From assembly GCA_036720245.1 (NCBI GenBank), contig DAIMNI010000049.1, positions 1-17,251 on the forward strand: a stretch of 17,251 bases of DNA, read 5' to 3'. Position numbers and translations under genes: made by a program. How positions within the stretch are numbered: position 1 is the stretch's first letter; every line of letters begins with the position of its first letter. This document shows, in pieces, positions 9,658 through 16,941 of the stretch. A model generated the notes under the pieces. The model did no database searches. It was not told the origin of the DNA and worked only from the letters and a program-made list of their open reading frames with translations. This stretch comes from JAAZMA01 sp036720245. GTDB taxonomy: Bacteria; Bacillota; Clostridia; Tissierellales; Tepidimicrobiaceae.

Positions 9658-9666
9658 TAATACTTG
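9645..9666 (+). promoter_or_regulatory. stop-embedded ribosome binding site and TTG start of pglZ
   Basis: This is the second copy of TAGATTGGAGTGATA. Its GGAG (9651-9654) lies inside the last codons of brxHII, nine bases before the TTG at 9664. No in-frame ATG occurs near the start of the pglZ reading frame, so TTG is the likely start. Compared with the ATG seven bases from GGAG at brxHII, it should be weaker. Confidence 0.5.
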
Positions 9667-11101
9667 TTTTATAATTATTTAAATGAAATTTGTGGTATTG
9701 ACATTTATGAAAGAATCATAATATTAGACTTTAAAAAAATAATAGAAGAAGAATATTTATCTAGAATTAATGGAGATTTTGGATATGAAATAATTTTATA
9801 TGAAGATGTGGAAGAGTTTAGATATTTATATGAAAGTAAAATTAAAAAGAATCAGGATAGATATTTAGTGATTATGAGGGAAGATTTGTATTTGCCTTAT
9901 GATATTAGATGTGAATTTCATTTGGCAAATATTAATTATAGTGAATTGTTTCCCAAATTAAATACCTATGCTTTGGAAAATTCTCATATATTGGATTTAT
10001 AGTGCGACAAATTTAGAGTCTGAAACTAAAAAGTTTTTACAAAAAGATATATTTAATAGGGAAAATATTCAGGAGTATAGAGAATATTTAACCCAAGAAA
10101 TAGATGATTTATTGGAGAAAAATGATTATAAAGCTTGGATGAGCATTGCATTTATATATTCCAAATTAGAATATATAAAATATAGATGTGATCTTAAGGA
10201 CGATACCGAGTATTTAGAAAATATGCTTCAAAATAGATTTAAGAAATTTATATTTAATAATTATTCTAAACTATCAGGTCATTCTGCTTATAATGGACCA
10301 GTTCTTTTAAATAAAGGATTAGACTATATATTTATGAATTCTAAAAAACCAGCTCTAATAGTTATGGATGGTATGTCTATTGTGGATTGGTTAATAATAT
10401 CTGAGACTTTAAAGGGGGTTTCTTATAAATATAATTCTACTTATGCCATTATACCAACAATTACCCCTATATCTAGACAAAGTCTTTTATCTGGGAAACT
10501 ACCCATAGAATTTGAAAGGCCATTTAGTCTAGTTTATGAAAAAAATATGTTTATTCAGAAATGCAGGGAAAATGGATATAAAGAGGCAGAGATAAAATAT
10601 AATAGAGGATATGATTTTGAGATTGATTATATGGATAAATGTATTTGTGTCATTATAAATGATATAGATGATTTGGTTCATAGTCAAAAGCAGGGAAATG
10701 TGGGCATGTATAATGATGTAAAATTATTGGCTTCTAGTGGCAAAATAAATGAATTGATTAAAAAGTTATATAAACATAATTTTGATATATATATTACATC
10801 AGATCATGGGCATAAAGAAACTAAAGCCATAGGTAGCCCTAGGGGTACAGGAGTCGAGTTAGAAACTAAGTCTAAAAGGACTTTGATCTTAAAAGATTTT
10901 GCAGATTATAAAAAAATAGTGGATGAATTTAATATGATTGAATATCCTGGATATTTTTTACCTAGAGATTTCAAATATTTATTATGCGATTATGATAAAT
11001 CCTTTGGGATTAGAGGAAGCACAGCCTTATCTCATGGAGGCATCAACATAGAAGAAGTCATAGTTCCATTTATTAAAATAGAAGGAGTAGATTATGAGTA
11101 A
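9664..11101 (+). pseudogene. pglZ: PglZ, BREX alkaline-phosphatase-fold protein, split by a +1 frameshift
   Basis: Two overlapping frames together make one PglZ of about 477 aa. The first (9664-10002, 112 codons from TTG) is the N-terminal domain and contains LPYD and the conserved-looking LFPKLN. It stops at TAG 10000-10002. The second, shifted +1, is open from 9968 and ends at 11101. It carries all the catalytic motifs: metal and nucleophile strand ALIVMDGMS (residues 129-137 of that frame), PTITPISRQSLLSG (163-176), NDIDDLVHS (231-239), SDHGH (278-282), and the PglZ C-terminal signature LSHGGINIEEVIVPF. Dropping one T of 9996-9998 would join the frames as ILDYSATNLE. The internal ATG at 9968 has no ribosome binding site, so the second frame is unlikely to be made well on its own. 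PglZ is needed in the BREX systems tested, so the break should disable defence unless it is bypassed or is a sequencing error. The end overlaps brxA by eight bases. Confidence 0.85.
9968..10002 (+). other. frame-change interval inside pglZ
   Basis: The two pglZ frames are both open only within these 35 bases, so the shift must fall here. The most natural place is 9991-10000, where LENSHILD (frame 1) meets YSATNLESE (frame 2). No homopolymer longer than four bases and no recognisable slippery site is present. A single inserted T in the TTT at 9996-9998 is the simplest explanation. Confidence 0.7.
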
Positions 11102-11798
11102 AATAATTGGTATGTCTAGAAATATTAAATTAGAATGGCTAAATAAAGCAGCAAATTTATACATTATGGACAAAAGTGAGGATGAAATTAAAGAAGAATT
11201 AAATGAATACCTATCCTTTGAGATTAAAAGTCCAACAAATCTAAGAAAAACTAGGGAAATACTTATGAATATATGGGCAAGGGATGAAGATAATTTTATA
11301 CAATCTAAAGAAATTGCAGTTAAACTATATCAGGCCGATGAAAAAGAAAATCAATTATTAGCTCATTGGTGTTTAATGCTTTTAGCCTATCCTGTTTTTG
11401 CCGATATTTGTAGTACTATAGGGAAAATGGATAGAAAAATGTTTGATATAAGCAATAAAGAAATAAGAAACAAAATGTTTGATCTTTGGGGAGAAAGAAG
11501 CACCTTATATCATTCTATTGATAAAAATATTAGAACCTTAAAGGATATTGGTGTACTATATTCTTTGCCTAAATATCAATATGGTATTAACAAGTATGGT
11601 ATAAAGAATAAAGATGGTCTAATTCTTATAACTAACACCTTATTAATCCTAAAAGATAAGCTATATTTATCCACAGGAGAATTAAATAACAGCCCAGAAT
11701 TTTTTCCTTTCGAATATAGTGTGAGTATGAATATTTTAGGTGAAAGTGGTATATTTTCTATTGATCAATTTGGTGGGGAATTGGTAGTTGGAAGGTGA
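11094..11798 (+). CDS. brxA: BrxA, DUF1819-type BREX protein
   Basis: This 234-aa protein closes the operon, as expected for type 3 BREX. The N-terminal part (about residues 10-70), with LEWLNKAANLYIMDKSEDEI, then LSFEIKSPTNLRKTREILMNIW, fits the DUF1819/BrxA family. BrxA is a small helical protein reported to bind DNA in type 1 systems, with no enzymatic role known to me. The middle section is hydrophobic and helical, and the C-terminus is shorter on motifs. The ATG overlaps the pglZ stop by eight bases (ATGAGTAA) and GAAGGAG lies just upstream, so translation is coupled to the second pglZ frame. If ribosomes stop at the pglZ TAG, brxA translation may fall too. The gene ends two bases before the first 39-bp repeat, and I see no terminator after it. 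Confidence 0.85.
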   Translation: MSKIIGMSRNIKLEWLNKAANLYIMDKSEDEIKEELNEYLSFEIKSPTNLRKTREILMNIWARDEDNFIQSKEIAVKLYQADEKENQLLAHWCLMLLAYPVFADICSTIGKMDRKMFDISNKEIRNKMFDLWGERSTLYHSIDKNIRTLKDIGVLYSLPKYQYGINKYGIKNKDGLILITNTLLILKDKLYLSTGELNNSPEFFPFEYSVSMNILGESGIFSIDQFGGELVVGR

Positions 11799-11799
11799 A

Positions 11800-11838
11800 A
11801 TTTAGGTACCCGGTACAACCCGAATTTTGTCGAATGCA
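11800..11838 (+). repeat. 39-bp intergenic repeat, copy 1
   Basis: This copy starts just after the brxA stop. Its left half has GGTAC-CCG-GTACA, a near-perfect dyad, and its right half has AATTTTGTCGAATG, an exact Spo0A-box core (TGTCGAA). It matches copy 2 at 31 of 39 bases and copy 3 at 30 of 39, without gaps. The next start codon (11873) is 34 bases downstream. Confidence 0.8.
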
Positions 11839-11872
11839 ATGTAATTAAATAAAAAAACTAGGAGGTGAAAAA

Positions 11873-12094
11873 ATGTCAAATTTCCAATACGAAATCACAA
11901 AACATATAGATATAATCTCAGAATCACCAAAAGGTTGGACAAAAGAATTAAACCTAATTAGCTGGAATAACAGGGAACCAAAATATGACCTAAGAGATTG
12001 GGCACCAGAACATGAAAAAATGGGGAAGGGGATTACACTTAATAAAGAAGAATTAGAGAAGTTAAGGGATATATTGAATGATATGGATTTATAA
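11873..12094 (+). CDS. ydbC: YdbC/PC4-family single-stranded-DNA-binding protein
   Basis: This 73-aa protein belongs to the transcriptional coactivator p15/PC4 fold family in its bacterial YdbC form. The family signature is clear: SPKGWTKELNLISWNNREPK (residues 19-38) followed by YDLRDWAPEHEKMGKGITL (39-57) and a C-terminal amphipathic helix. Family members are small homodimers that bind single-stranded nucleic acid with little sequence preference. YdbC of Lactococcus is the characterised relative I know. The start is fixed by AGGAGGTG five bases upstream. It lies after the BREX operon and 34 bases after a 39-bp repeat, so it may be its own transcription unit. Next to a BREX locus and a helicase it could act on replication or recombination intermediates, but that is inference from location only. 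Length is normal and nothing looks damaged. Confidence 0.88.
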   Translation: MSNFQYEITKHIDIISESPKGWTKELNLISWNNREPKYDLRDWAPEHEKMGKGITLNKEELEKLRDILNDMDL

Positions 12095-12133
12095 AAAAGA
12101 AATTTATGTTTAATAAAATTTGGGGGGATGACA

Positions 12134-12688
12134 ATGTATAGAATTAATAAAATAGATTATTTCATAGGGGTTTTTTTATCTACCATTATAAACTCATCAA
12201 AAGGGGTTCCTGCACTATTTGACGAAACTGAAAATAGTAAACGTGTAGAATTTTCGACAGATACAGGTGATTTTAATGTGTATATAAAATATACCACTAG
12301 AATTAGAAAATCTAAGGTAAATATAAATGGTAAAAAGAAAAAGAAAATGTTATGTAATATTTCTTTTTCAGATAGGGATTATGAAATTTTAAAAGACTCT
12401 TTTATAAGGGAAGATAAGGAAAATTTAATATGTCTTGTTTGTACGAATGATAAATTAAATGAAACCTATATGGCAGTACTAACCTATGAAAATGCCATGA
12501 AATGCTTAGCACATAAAACAAGTAGTGGGAATAGGAGAATAACTATAACAAGAACTGGGGCAGAACATGATTTTAGTTGTTATGGTGTAAACTTTAGGGA
12601 AGAAGATTATATAAAATGTCCTGTGGATTGTACTAAATTTTTAGGTTTAAAAGATGATGATAAAGAATATACAACTATGGAAGCATGA
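12134..12688 (+). CDS. unrecognised 184-aa protein next to ydbC
   Basis: I do not recognise this protein. The frame is open from 12128, but the ATG there touches the GGGGGG ribosome binding site. The ATG at 12134 sits six bases after it and is the better start. The sequence has no signal peptide or membrane segment. Its N-terminal half alternates short strands and helices, with a lysine cluster (GKKKKKM, near residues 60-66 from the second ATG). The C-terminal half ends with cysteines in SCYGVNF and KCPVDCTKFLG. It follows ydbC by 39 bases in the same direction and is probably cotranscribed with it. Its mixed alpha/beta, lysine-rich character would suit a nucleic-acid-binding or nuclease-like role, but no catalytic motif can be named. 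The gene lies between repeat copies 1 and 2. Confidence 0.75.
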   Translation: MYRINKIDYFIGVFLSTIINSSKGVPALFDETENSKRVEFSTDTGDFNVYIKYTTRIRKSKVNINGKKKKKMLCNISFSDRDYEILKDSFIREDKENLICLVCTNDKLNETYMAVLTYENAMKCLAHKTSSGNRRITITRTGAEHDFSCYGVNFREEDYIKCPVDCTKFLGLKDDDKEYTTMEA

Positions 12689-12698
12689 TGTATTCATG

Positions 12699-12729
12699 TG
12701 ATGGCAAGGGGACGTTTTGTTTGCCATCA
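12699..12729. repeat. REP-like hairpin abutting repeat copy 2
   Basis: TGATGGCAA (12699-12707) and TTGCCATCA (12721-12729) form a perfect 9-bp stem around a 13-base loop beginning GGGGACG. No T-run follows, so it is a poor intrinsic terminator. Stem-loops carrying GGGGACG next to the stem are common in Firmicutes as REP-type elements mobilised by RAYT transposases, and this looks like a lone copy. No transposase is in the window. Confidence 0.55.
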
Positions 12730-12768
12730 ATATAAGTACTCGGTACCAACTAAATTTTGTCGAATACA
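12730..12768 (+). repeat. 39-bp intergenic repeat, copy 2
   Basis: This copy begins one base after the REP-like hairpin. The dyad reads AGTAC-TCG-GTACC and the right half AATTTTGTCGAAT matches copy 1 exactly, including the TGTCGAA core. It matches copy 3 at 28 of 39 bases. The next convincing gene start is 158 bases downstream (12927). Confidence 0.8.
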
Positions 12769-12820
12769 GTAGATATAGTAGGAAGAATATTACTTGGCTA
12801 ATTTAATAAAAAAATGGGGG

Positions 12821-12904
12821 ATGATAATTCAAATTGAAGAACCGGAAAATCTATATTATGAACATTTTTATCAGTTAATGGGACAAACTCTATTACTATG
12901 TTAA
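12821..12904 (+). CDS. possible 27-codon ORF or leader peptide
   Basis: An ATG directly after GGGGG opens a 27-codon frame starting MIIQIEEPENLYYEHFYQLM and ending before the ribosome binding site of the stalk-domain gene. The zero spacing to the G-run is poor. It could be a leader peptide, a gene remnant or chance, and nothing else supports it. The gap 12769-12926 otherwise holds no recognisable element. Confidence 0.15.
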   Translation: MIIQIEEPENLYYEHFYQLMGQTLLLC

Positions 12905-12926
12905 ATAAATCTAGGAGGTTGAGGTA

Positions 12927-13610
12927 ATGAAAAAGGAATTAAGAGGTTTTATTGTTGGTATGCTGGTGATTGTAATGCTAATGGGTACGGTTGCATTTGC
13001 GGGGGGTGTAAAACAAAAAATAGATGTAATATTTAATGCAGTCAATCTAGAAGTAAATGGGAAACCAGTTAAAGCTGATAGCATTCTATATAATGGGACA
13101 ACCTATGTACCAATTAGGGCAGTTTCAGAGATTCTAGATAAAGAAGTAGGATGGGATGAGAAGACAAACACTGCTAGCATTAATGATAAAAGGAATGAGA
13201 CCCCTGCCAAAGATATTGCTGGAAAATATGAGTATGTCTCTAAGGATGAAAATGGAAAAGTACTTTATAGTTTTAAAATTAACAAAATTACTACTATGAA
13301 TGAACGGAACCAATTTTCAGATAAAAATCCTGCACAGGTTCTTTTAATAGATTATACCTATAAAAATATAGCTAATCCTGAAGAAGTATATTTAAGCGAG
13401 ATACATTTCAAAGTAATAGATTCTAAGGGGAAAATTGGTTATACCTATCCTAATTCACCAACAAATTACCCACAGCATATTCCGATAGGGGCATCTTGTG
13501 ATGCACAAATGATATTTGGTACAGATAATTTAAGCGAAAAAATTACACTTAATTTTTATGAAAATATGTTTGGAAATATGACCACATCATTTGAAATTCC
13601 AGTTGAATAG
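12927..13610 (+). CDS. secreted stalk-domain protein (Cu_amine_oxidN1 type) with DUF5067-like C-terminus
   Basis: This 227-aa exported protein starts at an ATG with AGGAGG upstream. Residues 1-26 are a signal peptide: basic MKKELRG, a hydrophobic core, then a VAFAGG cleavage region. Residues about 30-88 form a copper-amine-oxidase N-terminal-like, or stalk, domain: AVNLEVNGKPVKADSILYNG, then TTYVPIRAVSEILDKEVGWD. This domain is common in clostridial cell-surface proteins, where it is structural and not an oxidase. Residues about 98-227 are beta-rich, with YSFKINKI, VLLIDYTYKN and a GASCDAQMIF strand, and resemble DUF5067-like extracellular immunoglobulin-type domains. There is no lipobox, so it is probably free or wall-associated. 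It sits downstream of repeat copy 2 and faces the same way as its neighbours. A role in defence is not evident, and it may be an unrelated cargo gene. Confidence 0.82.
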   Translation: MKKELRGFIVGMLVIVMLMGTVAFAGGVKQKIDVIFNAVNLEVNGKPVKADSILYNGTTYVPIRAVSEILDKEVGWDEKTNTASINDKRNETPAKDIAGKYEYVSKDENGKVLYSFKINKITTMNERNQFSDKNPAQVLLIDYTYKNIANPEEVYLSEIHFKVIDSKGKIGYTYPNSPTNYPQHIPIGASCDAQMIFGTDNLSEKITLNFYENMFGNMTTSFEIPVE

Positions 13611-13672
13611 AATGAAGATTAATTTATATATGCAAAATATAAAAATTGGGCAATAAGGAAAAGGATAATAAA

Positions 13673-13786
13673 ATGTTTATTAGAATTTGATTAAAGAGGG
13701 GCCTGTCATATGTCTGGCCAGAATACAATTTTGATGACCTTATTATAGATAGGCTCATTAAAATTTTAGATATTATAGAAGGAGCA
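13673..13786 (+). other. coding-like 5' extension of the small gene at 13787, interrupted by TGA
   Basis: In frame with the gene at 13787, an ATG at 13673 with AAGGA upstream opens M-F-I-R-I, then meets TGA (13688-13690). After this the frame is open to 13787 and reads like protein, including SYVWPEYNFDDLIIDRLIKI. No ATG, GTG or TTG lies between the TGA and 13787. The gene may once have started here and been cut by a nonsense mutation or an indel. GGCC inverted ends at 13700-13719 can form a small hairpin. Confidence 0.4.
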
Positions 13787-14026
13787 ATGGGCAAGAAGGT
13801 TCAAGTTAGGGCTTTTCAAGAAATTGCAAGTTCTTTTGGAAACATAATGAAATCTGAAAAGACAGGCCATATTAGAAGGCTAGGGTGGAGATTTATTCGT
13901 ATTAGAGGTAGTGAATTTTATAAGGAACCAGAAGGGATTATGGAATGGGCTTTTAATGAATTAGATAATTATGATATTAGACCTATGTTTGACTTTAGAA
14001 AAGGGAAAACGGCTGGGGGGAAGTGA
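13787..14026 (+). CDS. unrecognised small basic protein preceding the HelD-like helicase
   Basis: This frame has 79 codons from ATG 13787 and encodes a basic protein with helix-forming segments (VQVRAFQEIASSFGNIMKSE) followed by an R-R-L-G-W-R-F-I-R-I-R-G strand. I do not recognise it. GAAGGAG lies only two bases before the ATG, which is too close for a good ribosome binding site, and coding-like sequence continues upstream to a TGA at 13688. The true protein may therefore be longer (about 111 codons after the TGA) or the gene may be a remnant. It ends six bases before the helicase start, whose GGGGGG binding site lies in its last codons, so the two are probably coupled and may work together. 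A small partner next to a UvrD/HelD-like helicase is a pattern also seen in defence modules, but no match can be claimed here. Confidence 0.6.
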   Translation: MGKKVQVRAFQEIASSFGNIMKSEKTGHIRRLGWRFIRIRGSEFYKEPEGIMEWAFNELDNYDIRPMFDFRKGKTAGGK

Positions 14027-14032
14027 TAGATT

Positions 14033-16744
14033 ATGCTTTCAGTTGGAATGAAACTTTATGATGCAAGGGGCAATGAGGCAATAGTGAATAATATAGAGGA
14101 TAATAGTTTACAGGTTACTGTTATTAGAAGAGTTGAGATAAAATATAACAATGGAAAAGAAAAGGAAATACAAGAACAAAAAAAATACACGAACTGTAGT
14201 ATAAATGATTTAGGGATACAGTTATTTTTCCATAAAGAGGATTTATATAAAGATGTAGAGTCTATATTAAGTGATCCATTATATGCTTTCAATAAAGAAA
14301 ATATTAGAAGGCATTCAGGTGAAAAACATGCTAAAATAATGAAAAAAATAAGATCAGAGGCACCGAAAATTCTTATGTCTGCATCAGAGAAAGAAAAACT
14401 AGTTAAAGGATATAGTTCTAAGGAAGAATCTTACAGAGAGGAAATTAATTTTTATAATAATAATTATAAAAGCCAAAGATATTTTGTCAGAATAGATTTA
14501 GATACAGAGTACTATATGCCTAGATATGAAAAATACCATAAAGGACACTATTATGAAAAGTTTTATATAGGAAAAAATGTAAAACATAAGGATTTTAATT
14601 GCAATATAATTGATTGGCGTTCAGAAATTGGTTCATTGTTTTATGATAAGGAGATAATTAATATTACTAAAAATGATGTAGGAGTATTTAATTCAGAAGT
14701 AATGTTAAAACGTAGTTTTAAATTTAGCCCTTTAGAATTCCAGAACCTTTATGTAATAGGTACTGATTTATATGAAGAGGGAGCTATGGATCCATTTTTA
14801 TTAGAAGTTTTAGAAGAAAATCGTTCTAATCACAAGATTGGGGATATTATTAAAAGTATACAATCAAATCAGAATAAAATTATTAGAGAAGATCCCAGAA
14901 AAAATATTATAGTACAAGGATGTGCTGGTTCGGGGAAAACCATGATACTTTTGCATAGACTATCATATTTAAAATTTAACAACTACCTACATGATGTATC
15001 AAAAGTTAAAATAATAACCCCTAATTATCTATTTGCATCTTTTATCGGGGAATTATCTAATACATTAGAATTGGAAGAAATTGAGCATATAACTATTACA
15101 GATTACTATATTCGAAGTATTAAAAAATATATTAAAGATTTTGGTATTAAACCTAGTAGGGAAAAGCATAAAAATGCAATAAAGAGTATTGCAAGAAGCT
15201 CCGATTCGGAAAAACTATCTGTAGACAGATATGAAGAATATTTTTCAGAATCCTTTGTTGAATATATAGAGGAATTTTATAATAATAAAGTAATAGAATA
15301 TAAAAATAATGTAGATATTGAAAGTATATTGAAAATAACATATAGGATATATGAATCAGAAAATATTAGAGATAATCAGACAAACAATGAATTTTTTAAT
15401 TATCTCTATAGGCTAAGTAGCACAGAATTATTTAGAAAGAATAAGGAATTAAAGCAAAGGCTAAATGAATGTAACAATATGATAGCTAGTATATATACCT
15501 ATCTTGATTTGATGGCAGTTTATAAATATAAAATAACGGTTCTAGAAAAAATGTTAGAAAAAACGAGATTAGGATTAGATAATCTAGTATTTTCAAAACC
15601 TGATCATGACATTATCTATAATTATATAATATCAGATTTACTAGATTTATCTGTACATTTATCTAAAATTATAGAACTTTTTAAACCAGTAAACAATAGA
15701 AACAGGAATTTAATTGATGTAGGCCAAAAGGAGCTAGAAAAAATTTTTTCTGAATGCATTAATTTTATAAATAGTGGATTAATGGGTCTTTCAATTAAAC
15801 ATGATATAGAGGACTTTGATATACTGACTAATTATAAGAAATTTCTAAAGGAAAGTCAGGATGTCTGTAAATCCAAAATTGATATAATTAATGGGTTAAG
15901 GACTAAGCATATCAATAATCTCGAAGAAAAGATTAAACAGAAAGACTATATTTCCAATCTTATATTAAAAGAATATGAAATTAATTTACTTAAACAAAAA
16001 GGAAAACAATTGCTTTACAAAGAAGAATTTATTATTGAGATCTGGTTTCAGATATTGAGTGATTTAGATAAAAATAGTTCAAAAAGTTTACCTAAACAGG
16101 ATGGCAATATAGTGAATGTCTTTATACTACTTAATTTATTATATCTTCACTATGGACCAATGATTTCAAGGGATGATTTTTTATTTATAGATGAGGGACA
16201 AGATTATTCTCTTACAGAATACAAATTAATAAATAATATAAATAATGGACAAGTTATATTTAATATTTATGGTGATATAAATCAAGCATTGAATTCTGAA
16301 AGAAAAATAGAAAATTGGAATGATCTTATATGTAATTTAGATGGGAATTATTATGAATTAAATGAGAACTACAGAAATACTGCACAAATAACAGAGCTCT
16401 GTAATAAAGAATTTGGATTTAATCTTAGACCAATAGGCTTACAAGGGCCAAAAATCGAGTATATAAATCAGTGGCAGATAGAGAGTGTAATCGACAATAT
16501 TTTGTATAGGGACAGTAAAATAAGAATAGCAATTATCACGAAACATGATGAACTTTCAGTAAGCAGATTATCAAAAAAATATAGAAAATATAGGGATAAC
16601 TCTATAATTATAGGTAGTGTAAAAAAGGTTAAGGGTCTTGAATTTGATACTGTATTTGTATTTCCAAAGAATATGAATAGAAATGAATTATACATATCTT
16701 ATAGTAGATCCTTAAGAAAATTATATATTATAAATCAAAATTAA
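14033..16744 (+). CDS. HelD/UvrD-like superfamily 1 helicase
   Basis: This 903-aa ATP-dependent translocase is related to HelD, the RNA-polymerase-recycling ATPase of Firmicutes, and more widely to UvrD. An N-terminal beta-rich segment (1-75) starts MLSVGMKLYDARGNEAIV. Then comes the HelD-like landmark IIDWRSEIGSLFYD (192-205), found before the ATPase core in HelD proteins. Motif I is GCAGSGKT (296-303) followed by LLHRLSYL. A long helical insertion (about 360-690) follows, then motif II as IDEGQD (719-724, G where UvrD has A). Next is LNENYRN, then motif V KGLEFD (867-872) and a motif VI-like YSRSLRKLYII with R892. All ATPase motifs look usable. It starts at ATG 14033 with GGGGGG 12 bases upstream, next to the small gene at 13787. 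It could act on stalled transcription complexes or, given the island, in phage defence; the sequence does not decide. Confidence 0.82.
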   Translation: MLSVGMKLYDARGNEAIVNNIEDNSLQVTVIRRVEIKYNNGKEKEIQEQKKYTNCSINDLGIQLFFHKEDLYKDVESILSDPLYAFNKENIRRHSGEKHAKIMKKIRSEAPKILMSASEKEKLVKGYSSKEESYREEINFYNNNYKSQRYFVRIDLDTEYYMPRYEKYHKGHYYEKFYIGKNVKHKDFNCNIIDWRSEIGSLFYDKEIINITKNDVGVFNSEVMLKRSFKFSPLEFQNLYVIGTDLYEEGAMDPFLLEVLEENRSNHKIGDIIKSIQSNQNKIIREDPRKNIIVQGCAGSGKTMILLHRLSYLKFNNYLHDVSKVKIITPNYLFASFIGELSNTLELEEIEHITITDYYIRSIKKYIKDFGIKPSREKHKNAIKSIARSSDSEKLSVDRYEEYFSESFVEYIEEFYNNKVIEYKNNVDIESILKITYRIYESENIRDNQTNNEFFNYLYRLSSTELFRKNKELKQRLNECNNMIASIYTYLDLMAVYKYKITVLEKMLEKTRLGLDNLVFSKPDHDIIYNYIISDLLDLSVHLSKIIELFKPVNNRNRNLIDVGQKELEKIFSECINFINSGLMGLSIKHDIEDFDILTNYKKFLKESQDVCKSKIDIINGLRTKHINNLEEKIKQKDYISNLILKEYEINLLKQKGKQLLYKEEFIIEIWFQILSDLDKNSSKSLPKQDGNIVNVFILLNLLYLHYGPMISRDDFLFIDEGQDYSLTEYKLINNINNGQVIFNIYGDINQALNSERKIENWNDLICNLDGNYYELNENYRNTAQITELCNKEFGFNLRPIGLQGPKIEYINQWQIESVIDNILYRDSKIRIAIITKHDELSVSRLSKKYRKYRDNSIIIGSVKKVKGLEFDTVFVFPKNMNRNELYISYSRSLRKLYIINQN

Positions 16745-16815
16745 TACTAGGGAATAAGGAATCAGTTAACAACCACAACAACCACTATAAAATTTATAAA
16801 GAGGATAAATTAACC

Positions 16816-16890
16816 ATGAAAAAAGATGAATTACCTAAGGTATTATTTAGAAAGGCGGAAGATGTGAGGTCATATCCCAAGGGGGGTTAA
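16816..16890 (+). CDS. possible 24-codon ORF in the intergenic region
   Basis: An ATG with AGAGGA upstream opens MKKDELPKVLFRKAEDVRSY and stops four codons later. It is short, lysine-rich and unlike anything I recognise. It may be a gene remnant. The rest of 16745-17020 holds only repeat copy 3 and no promoter I would defend. Confidence 0.2.
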   Translation: MKKDELPKVLFRKAEDVRSYPKGG

Positions 16891-16941
16891 AGAAGTGAAA
16901 AAGATGCTTGAAAAGACAGCATTTTTCCCAGTATACTTGCA

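Noticed and set aside
9968..10002. Programmed frameshifting in pglZ
   Set aside because: No long homopolymer, slippery heptamer, internal Shine-Dalgarno or downstream structure is visible. An indel or sequence error explains it without special machinery.
12699..12729. Intrinsic terminator after the 184-aa gene
   Set aside because: The stem is good but no T-run follows on either side, so a REP-like element is the better reading.
13688..13719. TGA followed by a hairpin (13700-13719) as a possible selenocysteine site
   Set aside because: It would be the sixth codon of an unrecognised gene, the stem has mismatches, and no selenoprotein family is evident. A nonsense mutation or wrong start is simpler.
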